Positions 54,471 to 62,034 of a DNA stretch of 64,000 bases are shown here, piece by piece. Source of the stretch: JAAZMI01 sp964603615. Its GTDB lineage: Bacteria > Bacillota > Dethiobacteria > DTU022 > UBA8154. A program made the position numbers and the translations under genes. The number at the start of each line of letters is the position of its first letter. Within the stretch, counting starts at the first letter, position 1. The stretch covers positions 124,001 to 188,000 of the forward strand of contig CAZRVU010000001.1 of the NCBI GenBank assembly GCA_964603615.1, written 5' to 3'. The notes under the pieces were generated by a model, which was not told where the DNA came from, did not search any database, and saw nothing but the letters and a program-made list of their open reading frames with translations.

Positions 54471-55883
54471 TTACTGTATATTAGGAGATAATAGTTTAAC
54501 AAGTTCAGTCACGTTTTGTACTGTTTCTAATTGTTCAAGCTGTTTTAATAGTTGAATTCCGGCTGCCCTAGTTATTGTTCCTGAACCCTGCACGTTTTCC
54601 ATAAATTTGAAGGTTAAATCACTTCGCGTTAATGGATTTTTTACAGGTTCGCCTTTGGGAGCAGTAGTCGCTGCAGTGTATTCTTCTCCGTTTTGCATTT
54701 TAATTGTAACTTTGGCCAGCTTAAACTCTGCATCCGATAAGTGACCGGTTTCCGCTTCGGGAAGTTTTTCAATTTGGACTCTCTGCGCAAAATAGCCAAC
54801 AGTTTCGTCGCGTACAGCATGATCATAAAAATGTTCAGGTTTTATACCTTTGCGCACTAGAGCATTGGCCATTACATAGCGGAGACTAAAGAATGCACTT
54901 GTTTGAGTAACTTCATCCGGTTTAAATGGTTGTGAAATAAATGTATCTGTACGGGGTAAATATACAATTATATCCTCGACCTTTTCAGGGATTATATCGT
55001 GCGAGGTTATAATCTGAAGAATACAGTCTGCTGCAGGATGGATGCCACGGCAACTGGGAAAACGTTTAAATGTGGCCTCACTATAAAAATCTTTGCCCAG
55101 GCCGGTTGTCAATATTTCAGCATTTGTACAACCATCGGTATACAGTTGAAAATATCCAAATGGACCGAAAAAAACATCCTGGGGTCCGGTCCATCCTCCC
55201 TTTGCCAATTCGGCAGCAAATATTCCGTTATGTGCAGCCAAGCCCTGCATTAATTTAAACGCTGTAGTGCCTTCCCAAATGCTTTGAAATGTACCTCCAA
55301 GTTGGTTCAAAACAATCCCAAGTGCATTTTTAAATTGCTTTGTGGTTAAACCTAACACCTTGCCGGCGACAGCAGTAGCGCTAAATGTGTTAACAGTTCC
55401 TGTAGAATCCCAGGGTTTACTTATACTGTAATCTGCACTGGCTAGAACCCGGCAGGCCAAATCGTCACCAGCTACTACAGCCGTAATAAATTCTTTACCA
55501 CTGAGGTTCATGGTTTCACCTAGCGACATTGCAGTTAGTATCGTTGTAGCCGTAATGTGCGATGGTATGGACCAATCGCCCATCAATACCAGGCAGGCCT
55601 CATAATCTAGGGATCTGGCCATAATACTGTTAACCATAGCAGCATTGGCAACGGGGACTTTTCCCCCGTACCCCAGGATGGTGGCTTCTTCCCGTCCTCC
55701 CCATTTTTTGATCAAATCAACCAGTGCTACATTGCCGGGTGCGTTCCACCCCCGTATTAAGCACCCGAGTACATCGATGATGCGATCCTTCGCACCTTCA
55801 ATTACCCGCTCAGGTAGATCTTCATATTTTAATTCCTGTATAGAATTAACCAGCAAATCCTCCACAAGATCTGTTGTCCTCAC
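54471..55883 (-). CDS. MmgE/PrpD-family protein
   Basis: 470 aa protein of the MmgE/PrpD fold, whose members include 2-methylcitrate dehydratase, cis-aconitate decarboxylase and iminodisuccinate epimerase. The helical domain (IDVLGCLIRGWNAPGNVA, ARSLDYEACLVLMGDWSIPSH) and the lid domain (FPSCRGIHPAADC, YVMANALVRKG) are both present. The GTG at 55883 is chosen with GGAAGG 8 nt upstream; an in-frame GTG three codons earlier has no room for a site. Placement between a glycyl radical enzyme and its activase suggests it acts on the same tricarboxylate- or dicarboxylate-like compound. Confidence 0.85.
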   Translation of the reverse strand: MRTTDLVEDLLVNSIQELKYEDLPERVIEGAKDRIIDVLGCLIRGWNAPGNVALVDLIKKWGGREEATILGYGGKVPVANAAMVNSIMARSLDYEACLVLMGDWSIPSHITATTILTAMSLGETMNLSGKEFITAVVAGDDLACRVLASADYSISKPWDSTGTVNTFSATAVAGKVLGLTTKQFKNALGIVLNQLGGTFQSIWEGTTAFKLMQGLAAHNGIFAAELAKGGWTGPQDVFFGPFGYFQLYTDGCTNAEILTTGLGKDFYSEATFKRFPSCRGIHPAADCILQIITSHDIIPEKVEDIIVYLPRTDTFISQPFKPDEVTQTSAFFSLRYVMANALVRKGIKPEHFYDHAVRDETVGYFAQRVQIEKLPEAETGHLSDAEFKLAKVTIKMQNGEEYTAATTAPKGEPVKNPLTRSDLTFKFMENVQGSGTITRAAGIQLLKQLEQLETVQNVTELVKLLSPNIQ

Positions 55884-55923
55884 GCTTATCACCTTCCCAA
55901 CATTTTTTGTGTATATTGAACCT

Positions 55924-58425
55924 TTACGAAATACCGTGCATAGTCCGGGCTATTATTTCGTCCTGTAGCTGTAAGGGAAGATCCACGAAGTACGCGCTGT
56001 AGCCTCCTACTCTTACGATCAAATTCCTATGCTTTTCTGGTTGTTCCCTGGCTTCCATCAGTTCCTCGGAGCTCACAATATTAAACTGTAGGTGCCAGCC
56101 GCCCCGTGCCATAAATGTTTTGATCAGTATAGCTGCTTTGTCCAATTTTTCATCTGTATTCAGCACCTGTTTGGAAAGTTTCATATTGTGCGTTGCACCA
56201 CGAAGTTCACGCACGCTGACTTTATTGGCAGAGTTTATATTGGCTGTTGGACCGTTTATATCCATACCCGGCATTGGAGAAGTAGCCCCATCGTTGATAG
56301 GCGTAAACGCCACCCTGCCATTGGGGGTAGCTCCTACCGCCCTGCCATGTATGATATGGCCTGCTGCAGCCCCTTTAAAAGTAAACGGCTTCAAACCCGT
56401 AAAAGGATCCGGCCGTTTTTGTAATATTTCTTGTGTTTTATTCCATACATACGCAAAGATGCTATCTGCATAGTCGTCGTCGTTGCCATATTTGGGTGAC
56501 TGCAGACATTTTTGACGTAGTTCTTCCTGGCCCTCCCAGTTAGCTTTAAGAGCAGCAATGAGTTCCGCCATTGTTACCTCTTTTTTATCAAAAACGAGAT
56601 GTTTGATTGCTGTCAAGCTATCCGCTACGTCAGTGACACCCCGATCGCCCACCCATTCCATACTAAATAGGGCAGGATATTTTGACCCGCCTCTTTGCGG
56701 AAGTAGTCCCGTGTGGATCGCATCTTCAAAGTGCAGTATTCCGACCAAAGCTGATTGGGGGCTGTGTTCCAGATCAATTGAGCGCCGGATAAAATAATCT
56801 ACCCGCAGTTTTTCAGTAAAGTAGTCCAATTGCTCAAAATAGGCATTATATAATTTTTCCAGCGAAGTAAAAATAACAGGATCCCCTGTTTGCAAGCCGA
56901 GCTGTTTACCAGTTTGCGGATCAACGCCGTTATTAAGAGTTAATTCAAATATTTTTGTCAGGTTAAGGTGTGCTACCCCAAATTCGTGGTCAGCACAGTC
57001 AGCGTGATACCCGAGGCAACCGCTTGTACACCAGTCAACAGCATCTTCCAGGGCCACACCCCTGTCCAAAAACCGATCAGTCCCCAGTCCGTCACTTACA
57101 AATGCCGGGTTACCACCGCCATAATCGCGGTTGCATTCGAGGGCATAACGCAAAAATTCCGGGCTCATTTCGTCATGGTAACGAATGTAGACGCCCGGTT
57201 CTGCAATTTTAAGTTGACGTAGAACTTCCAGGACCAATAGGGAAACTTCATTGGTAAGGTCTTCACCATTTTTATCGCGACCGCAAATTGTGCAGTTTGG
57301 CAGTAAGGCTCCGGGTGCAAACCACTCTGCAATGGTTTCCAGCGTTTCAATTTCCGCAGTTTTTAACCAGAAACAGCCCAAAAGTTCTGCTGCCTGCTCG
57401 CGGGTAATTTTTTCTTCCTGCAGGTCCTTGATATAGTAGGGATATAATATTAAGTCCACCCTGCCCATGGCATTTTCGGGCCGCCCGGGTTGTTCCATCC
57501 GCAAGGCCATGTGCATAAAGCGCAATGACTGTAGAGCCTCCCGGAAGGACCGCGGTGGATTTGCAGGAACCCAATCACAACATGCAGCGATTTGTTGCAA
57601 CTCTTTTTGCCGTACAGGATCTTTTTCCTTTGCAGCCAACTCCCTGGCCAAATCCGCATGCCTTTTGGCAAATGTGATTAAAGCATCGCATGTTAACACT
57701 ATGGCTTTCAGAAACACGTATTTACGGTAAGCATCGCTAGACTTATGGTGAAGGTTTGCTCCTTTTTTCAGAATTTTTTCCATTTCAGCTTGGGCCAGTT
57801 CTTGTATTTGTTTTAAACCAGTATTTATTACATTTACGCGTGGGTGTGGAGAGCCTGTCCATGCGCTGAGCATATCCTGAAAGGCGCTTTGCCGCTCGGC
57901 TTTTAAAAATGGGCCTTCAAATACCAGGGCTCGATCCTGCATCAATTCAAAGTGGTTTTCCCCGAGTTCCTCCTGCAAGGCTTCATTTATGTAGTCCGGC
58001 GGCATAATATCTACCCAATATTGTGCATCTTCTCTTAACAACTTTGCATCTTGTTCATCAATAGTAGCCGTAGATGTTGCACTTAGCCTTCGTTCAATTT
58101 GGAATTTGCCAAGCATGTTTAAAACACGATAAGGTGCCAACGCTGCAATAACATAGACCCCTTTGGGCTGACTTGTAAATGATCCCACAATAAGTTCCTT
58201 GTCCCTAATAGCAATGGGCTGTTCTTTAAGTCTTAATGCAAACGCCTTAGCCCAACGGAGATCAACGGGATTGCTTTCTGCCTCCCGCCAGGCCTTGGTA
58301 AATAACCGGGATGGTTCCACGCAGACTGTTGGTTGTGCCTTTTCCCATTGTTCTTTCAATTCTGTTAATCTTTCCGTCAACACACGTAATCCCTTTACTG
58401 CTTCGATTTGTTCATGGGTAACCAT
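55924..58425 (-). CDS. glycyl radical enzyme of unknown substrate
   Basis: 833 aa pyruvate-formate-lyase-superfamily enzyme. The glycyl radical motif RVGGYSAYF puts the radical on Gly808. The thiyl Cys is Cys470 in DWCTSGCLGYH. Glycerol/choline dehydratase-lyases and hydroxyphenylacetate decarboxylase have Glu two residues later (C-x-E); here it is Gly472. That resembles X-succinate synthases in lacking the Glu, but no small BssB/BssC-like subunits are encoded nearby. GRVDLILYPYYIKDL and QRGGSKYP are other superfamily marks. GGGGAGG at 7 nt supports the ATG. Substrate unknown; a new family is plausible. Confidence 0.92.
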   Translation of the reverse strand: MVTHEQIEAVKGLRVLTERLTELKEQWEKAQPTVCVEPSRLFTKAWREAESNPVDLRWAKAFALRLKEQPIAIRDKELIVGSFTSQPKGVYVIAALAPYRVLNMLGKFQIERRLSATSTATIDEQDAKLLREDAQYWVDIMPPDYINEALQEELGENHFELMQDRALVFEGPFLKAERQSAFQDMLSAWTGSPHPRVNVINTGLKQIQELAQAEMEKILKKGANLHHKSSDAYRKYVFLKAIVLTCDALITFAKRHADLARELAAKEKDPVRQKELQQIAACCDWVPANPPRSFREALQSLRFMHMALRMEQPGRPENAMGRVDLILYPYYIKDLQEEKITREQAAELLGCFWLKTAEIETLETIAEWFAPGALLPNCTICGRDKNGEDLTNEVSLLVLEVLRQLKIAEPGVYIRYHDEMSPEFLRYALECNRDYGGGNPAFVSDGLGTDRFLDRGVALEDAVDWCTSGCLGYHADCADHEFGVAHLNLTKIFELTLNNGVDPQTGKQLGLQTGDPVIFTSLEKLYNAYFEQLDYFTEKLRVDYFIRRSIDLEHSPQSALVGILHFEDAIHTGLLPQRGGSKYPALFSMEWVGDRGVTDVADSLTAIKHLVFDKKEVTMAELIAALKANWEGQEELRQKCLQSPKYGNDDDYADSIFAYVWNKTQEILQKRPDPFTGLKPFTFKGAAAGHIIHGRAVGATPNGRVAFTPINDGATSPMPGMDINGPTANINSANKVSVRELRGATHNMKLSKQVLNTDEKLDKAAILIKTFMARGGWHLQFNIVSSEELMEAREQPEKHRNLIVRVGGYSAYFVDLPLQLQDEIIARTMHGIS

Positions 58426-58570
58426 ATTTACATCCTCCCCGCTTAGTTTTTAATAGGCTATGGGCACCATCTTGGGAACAAATTGATGCAAATTGCCCGG
58501 TAACCTAGTTATCCCGTTTGTTTGCAAACCAAATGAGCCTTGGCAGCCCACAGCGCAATGGTAACATATC

Positions 58571-58591
58571 ATACATGTATATGTCTTACCT
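58571..58591 (-). promoter_or_regulatory. operator-like site of proximal promoter P1
   Basis: The palindrome ATACATGTAT is followed by ATGTCTTACCT. It lies just after the P1 -10 box, over the expected transcription start, and matches the operator of P2 in half of its bases. Probably a site for the GntR-type regulator. Confidence 0.5.
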
Positions 58592-58620
58592 ATTTTATCA
58601 CAAAGATTCGCTCTATTCAA
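58592..58620 (-). promoter_or_regulatory. promoter P1 of the glycyl radical operon
   Basis: On the minus strand: -35 TTGAAT, a 17-nt spacer, -10 TAAAAT. It lies about 165 bp before the glycyl radical enzyme start. Confidence 0.65.
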
Positions 58621-58696
58621 GATACAAAAGTCTAGTTATAAAAATTTTATTTTGGTGTTTGCTAAGACATTGTTATTTATTATAGTATGTACTTTT

Positions 58697-58922
58697 GATT
58701 CCACTGCAAAAATTATATTCTGCTGCATAGAACGAAATTTGCTTGGGCGGAAGCTGTAAAAATCAGCCCATGAAGATGCCACAATTTTGAAGCAAAAATG
58801 GCAGGACGCCATTTTTAGGGCCTTTTGAAGAGGACGTTCCATTGGCCCGGGCGAAAAATTGTCAGTCGCAGGGATACTGATTTCAGCGAACGCCTTGCAA
58901 ATAGAGTTTAGGCAGTAGAATC
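58697..58922. mobile_element. MITE-like element, copy B, with target duplication
   Basis: A 226-bp noncoding unit with ends GATTCCACTGC and GCAGTAGAATC (10 of 11 inverted). The 6-bp word ACTTTT flanks both ends directly (58691-58696 and 58923-58928), as a target-site duplication would. It is the inverted match of the element at 26581-26805. It contains the hairpin AAAAATGGC, GTCCT loop region. It separates promoters P1 and P2. Confidence 0.88.
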
Positions 58923-58970
58923 ACTTTTACAAGCGATGGAAACAAACCAATCTTCGTCCTTGAATTATAC

Positions 58971-58981
58971 ATGTCAGACAT
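58971..58981 (-). promoter_or_regulatory. operator-like palindrome of distal promoter P2
   Basis: ATGTCAGACAT is a perfect odd palindrome placed directly after the P2 -10 box. It fits the GT-N-AC core typical of FadR-type GntR operators, and the gntR-type gene lies next upstream. Confidence 0.6.
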
Positions 58982-59010
58982 ATTTTATCATAAAAATTCA
59001 CTCTAGTCAG
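58982..59010 (-). promoter_or_regulatory. promoter P2, upstream duplicate of P1
   Basis: On the minus strand: -35 CTGACT, a 17-nt spacer, -10 TAAAAT, aligned without gaps with P1 at an offset of 390 bp. It lies 97 bp after the gntR-type stop. Confidence 0.6.
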
Positions 59011-59106
59011 GATATAAAATAATGTTAATAAAAAATTATTTTTATTGCAAGCGGCCCTAAAACAAACGGTTTGATTTTCCTTAAGGCCCAGCTTAATCAA
59101 TCCAGG

Positions 59107-59829
59107 TCACTGTCGTTGTTCATTGGCAACATCTATTTCTAATATGTCCGAGTCAAATAATTCTTTTATCGAAGCAATATGTTTTACCATTAACATTTTA
59201 GCTGATTCGGAATCCCTTTTTTTTATGGAATTAAAAATATCTATATGATAAAGGTTTTTAATCTGGATTGAATCTTTTTGGGATAAAAATATATGCCTGG
59301 CCCCCTTTACAATAATTTGCTTTAGGGATGCCACAAGGTATAACAACAGCTTATTCTGGGATGCTTCTGCAACAGAAAGGTGAAAAGTAAAACTTCCTTC
59401 GATTTCCATATCAATGTTTTTAGCAATTGGGGTTAAAGATTTTTCGATTATTTTTATTTGTTCTATTGTAGCTCTTTCCGCAGCCAATTTGGCTGCCTCC
59501 CCCTCTAAAATAATGCGGGCTTCCATCACTTTCTCTATGGGTATATTTTTAATTTGGATTAACAACTCCAAATTATTAGTAATTGCCTCCGGCGTAAAAT
59601 CACATATCTTTATACCTTGTCCCGGGCCTTTTTTAACTGAAACAAGCCCGGAACGTTCCAAAGACCTTATGGCTTCCCTAATTGTAGCTCTGCTAACATT
59701 AAAAAGTTTTGCCAAATCGTATTCGGAAGGAAGTTTATCTCCAAACTTTAACTGATTTGATATTATTGCTTCTTTGATTTGATTTTCAACTTGTTTGTAT
59801 GCCGTTCTTTTATTTATAGGTTTAAACAT
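59107..59829 (-). CDS. GntR/FadR-family regulator
   Basis: 240 aa regulator. N-terminal winged helix (KQVENQIKEAIISNQLKFGDKLPSEYDLAKLFNVSRATIREAIRSLE spans about residues 9-55) and C-terminal FCD effector domain, all helical, about residues 85-230. FCD proteins bind small carboxylates through a metal site. The ATG at 59829 follows AGAGAGG; the frame opens 32 codons earlier without a site. It lies directly upstream of the glycyl radical operon on the same strand and likely controls P1/P2. Confidence 0.9.
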   Translation of the reverse strand: MFKPINKRTAYKQVENQIKEAIISNQLKFGDKLPSEYDLAKLFNVSRATIREAIRSLERSGLVSVKKGPGQGIKICDFTPEAITNNLELLIQIKNIPIEKVMEARIILEGEAAKLAAERATIEQIKIIEKSLTPIAKNIDMEIEGSFTFHLSVAEASQNKLLLYLVASLKQIIVKGARHIFLSQKDSIQIKNLYHIDIFNSIKKRDSESAKMLMVKHIASIKELFDSDILEIDVANEQRQ

Positions 59830-60263
59830 AAAAAAACCTCTCTTTTTGCTGAACCCTAATTTGGTAGCATTAGTGGTATTGGGACTCATCCTGGACAGGT
59901 ACAAAAAGGAGTTTGGGATCAACATATATTTTTACCGTTAAAAATGTTTTACTAGCCCATACCTATAACAACTAGACCTATTATTCGCCACCTTTCTTGC
60001 ACAGTAAATATCCCCGCTTTTCAATAAATAAGATTCTTCATAATATACCTGATTTCCTTTTTCAAGGATATTACGAATTAGGGAATTGTTTTAACTGTGC
60101 GCTTTTGTTTTAAAGGAATAATATAAAATGGTGTCGAATAAATAAATTAATGGCATAATAATATTCCTTGCAAAAAATATAACAATTCACAAACTATCTT
60201 TATAAAATTATTAAAAAACATTTTCGTGCACTGCCAACACAACTTTTCCAAGGAGGATGAAAA
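59830..60263. other. divergent intergenic region
   Basis: 434 AT-rich bases between the GntR-type gene and a divergent ligase. Both promoters must lie here, but I could not choose convincing boxes, and no copy of the P2-type palindrome was seen. Confidence 0.4.
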
Positions 60264-61850
60264 ATGACGGTTAGCAAATGGATGCATGCTGGTACTGTAT
60301 TGAAGATGAATGCCTTAAATTATCCTGACAAGTTAGGTTGTGAGGACAAGTTCAGAAGCTTTACTTTTAAAGAATGGAACGAAAGATCGTGTCGCTTAGC
60401 TAATGCTTTAACAGATATGGGCGCGGGATATGGCGAACGCGTAGCTATTCTTGCCTATAATCGTGTGGAATGGATGGATATTTATGCAGGATGCGCCAAA
60501 GGGGGACAAATTGCCGTTCCGATTATGTTTCGTTTAACACCTGCCGATTTTGAATATATTGTCAATCATGCAGATTGTAAAGCTTTTATTGTTGAAGAAC
60601 CATTTGTTGATGGTGTAAATAGTGTACGGGAAAAGCTTACCACTGTGCCCCAGGGTAATTTTATTTATCTAGGCGACGGGGAAGCTCCGGAAGGTTATCT
60701 TCATTATGAAGAACTACTTAAGAAGGGTGATCCGGGTGAACCGGCAGTAACTGTAGATACAGCGGATACCTGGACGATTATGTATACTTCTGGTACAACG
60801 GGAAAACCAAAAGGGGTTGTGCGCAATCATGAGTGTTACTTAGGGCAATATTTGTTAAGCAACATTAACATGGGTGTACGCCCCACGGATAAGCCCTTGT
60901 TAGTGATGCCTACCTGCCATGTTAATTCCATCTTTTATTCTTTTTGCTATACTTATGTTGCCGCGCCGGTAATGATTTATAATATGGTAAGCTTTGATCC
61001 AGAAGATCTTCTTAAAACATTTGCTGATTACAAGATAACTTTTACCTCGCTGGTTCCTACCCATTACGCCATGATTCTCAGCCTGCCAGAAGAAATCAGG
61101 CAAAAATATGACGTCAGCGGGATGCGTCAACTGCTAATCTCCTCCGCTCCGGCCCGTAAAGAGCTAAAACTTAAGATCATGGATTATTTTAAATCTGCGG
61201 AGTTGTGGGAGGCTTACGGCTCGACAGAAGCAGCATTAGTTACATACCTGCGTCCGGAAGATCAATTCGATAAACTTGGTTCAATTGGCAAGGAAATTTT
61301 TGGTACAGACCGCATAAAATTGCTGGATGAAGAAGGACAGGAGGTCCCCCGGGGAAAAGTTGGCGAACTCTACTCACGTTCACCAGGCATTTTTCAAGAA
61401 TTTTGGAAGGATCCGGAAAGGACAAAAGAAGTATTTCAAGGAGAATGGTGCACAGCAGGGGATATGGCGAGAATGGATGAAAATGGTTATTATTACCTGG
61501 TAGATAGAAAGAAAAATATGATTATCACCGGTGGAGAAAATGTCTACCCCTCAGAAATTGAGGATGTTGTTAGCACCCATCCGGCTGTGGGGGATGTGGC
61601 AGTTATTGGTGTCCCCGATGAAAAATGGGGTGAACTGGTGCTGGCAATTATTGTACCGCGCCAAGGTTTTGAGCCAGACGAAAAATTAGCCCAAGAAATC
61701 CGGGATTTTACCAAAGGGAAGATGGCCGGTTTTAAACGTCCGAAGGAAATTCACTTTATAACGGAAGAAGAAATGCCGCGAACTGGTACAGGTAAAATTT
61801 TGCACCGGGTGTTAAGAGAACGTTATGGCGAATTAGACGCTGCCAATTGA
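60264..61850 (+). CDS. AMP-forming acyl-CoA ligase (3)
   Basis: 528 aa adenylate-forming enzyme and the only long gene on the plus strand in this half. IMYTSGTTGKPKGVVRNHE, YGSTEAALVTYL, YLVDRKKNMIITGGENVYP and the catalytic Lys in TGTGKILHRVL are intact. AAGGAGG precedes the ATG. It is divergent from the GntR-type gene and may share its control. Substrate unknown. Confidence 0.87.
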   Translation: MTVSKWMHAGTVLKMNALNYPDKLGCEDKFRSFTFKEWNERSCRLANALTDMGAGYGERVAILAYNRVEWMDIYAGCAKGGQIAVPIMFRLTPADFEYIVNHADCKAFIVEEPFVDGVNSVREKLTTVPQGNFIYLGDGEAPEGYLHYEELLKKGDPGEPAVTVDTADTWTIMYTSGTTGKPKGVVRNHECYLGQYLLSNINMGVRPTDKPLLVMPTCHVNSIFYSFCYTYVAAPVMIYNMVSFDPEDLLKTFADYKITFTSLVPTHYAMILSLPEEIRQKYDVSGMRQLLISSAPARKELKLKIMDYFKSAELWEAYGSTEAALVTYLRPEDQFDKLGSIGKEIFGTDRIKLLDEEGQEVPRGKVGELYSRSPGIFQEFWKDPERTKEVFQGEWCTAGDMARMDENGYYYLVDRKKNMIITGGENVYPSEIEDVVSTHPAVGDVAVIGVPDEKWGELVLAIIVPRQGFEPDEKLAQEIRDFTKGKMAGFKRPKEIHFITEEEMPRTGTGKILHRVLRERYGELDAAN

Positions 61851-61945
61851 GTTTAACCTCTTTATATAACATCTTTTTGTCAAAAAATAATTTGCCAATT
61901 GTTGGTCAGCGTTGAATTTTTTCTGCAATATGTTTATTTAATAAG

Positions 61946-61978
61946 AATAAGAGCCGGGCTAAAATGCCGGCTCTTATT
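61946..61978. terminator. bidirectional terminator between convergent ligases
   Basis: A perfect 12-bp stem AATAAGAGCCGG/CCGGCTCTTATT with a 9-nt loop. T-rich runs follow on both strands. It lies 96 bp past the plus-strand ligase stop and 57 bp past the minus-strand one. Confidence 0.85.
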
Positions 61979-62034
61979 TAATTTCACCCTAGAAGAAAAA
62001 AGTGCAGAAAGTTTCGCAGGTTTGGCAGTAAGAT

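Larger units (their letters stand above)
58426..59106. other. regulatory region of the glycyl radical operon
   Basis: 681 noncoding bases holding P1, the MITE-like copy B and P2, listed separately. About 80 bases around each promoter look like an ancient direct duplication. Confidence 0.7.

Noticed and set aside
55924..58425. Calling the glycyl radical enzyme a benzylsuccinate or alkylsuccinate synthase
   Set aside because: Only the missing Glu after the thiyl Cys is shared; small subunits and the usual CoA-transferase genes are absent.
58636..58842. 68-aa minus-strand open frame inside the MITE-like copy B
   Set aside because: The frame is broken by a one-base gap in copy A, has no ribosome site, and the sequence is explained by the repeat.
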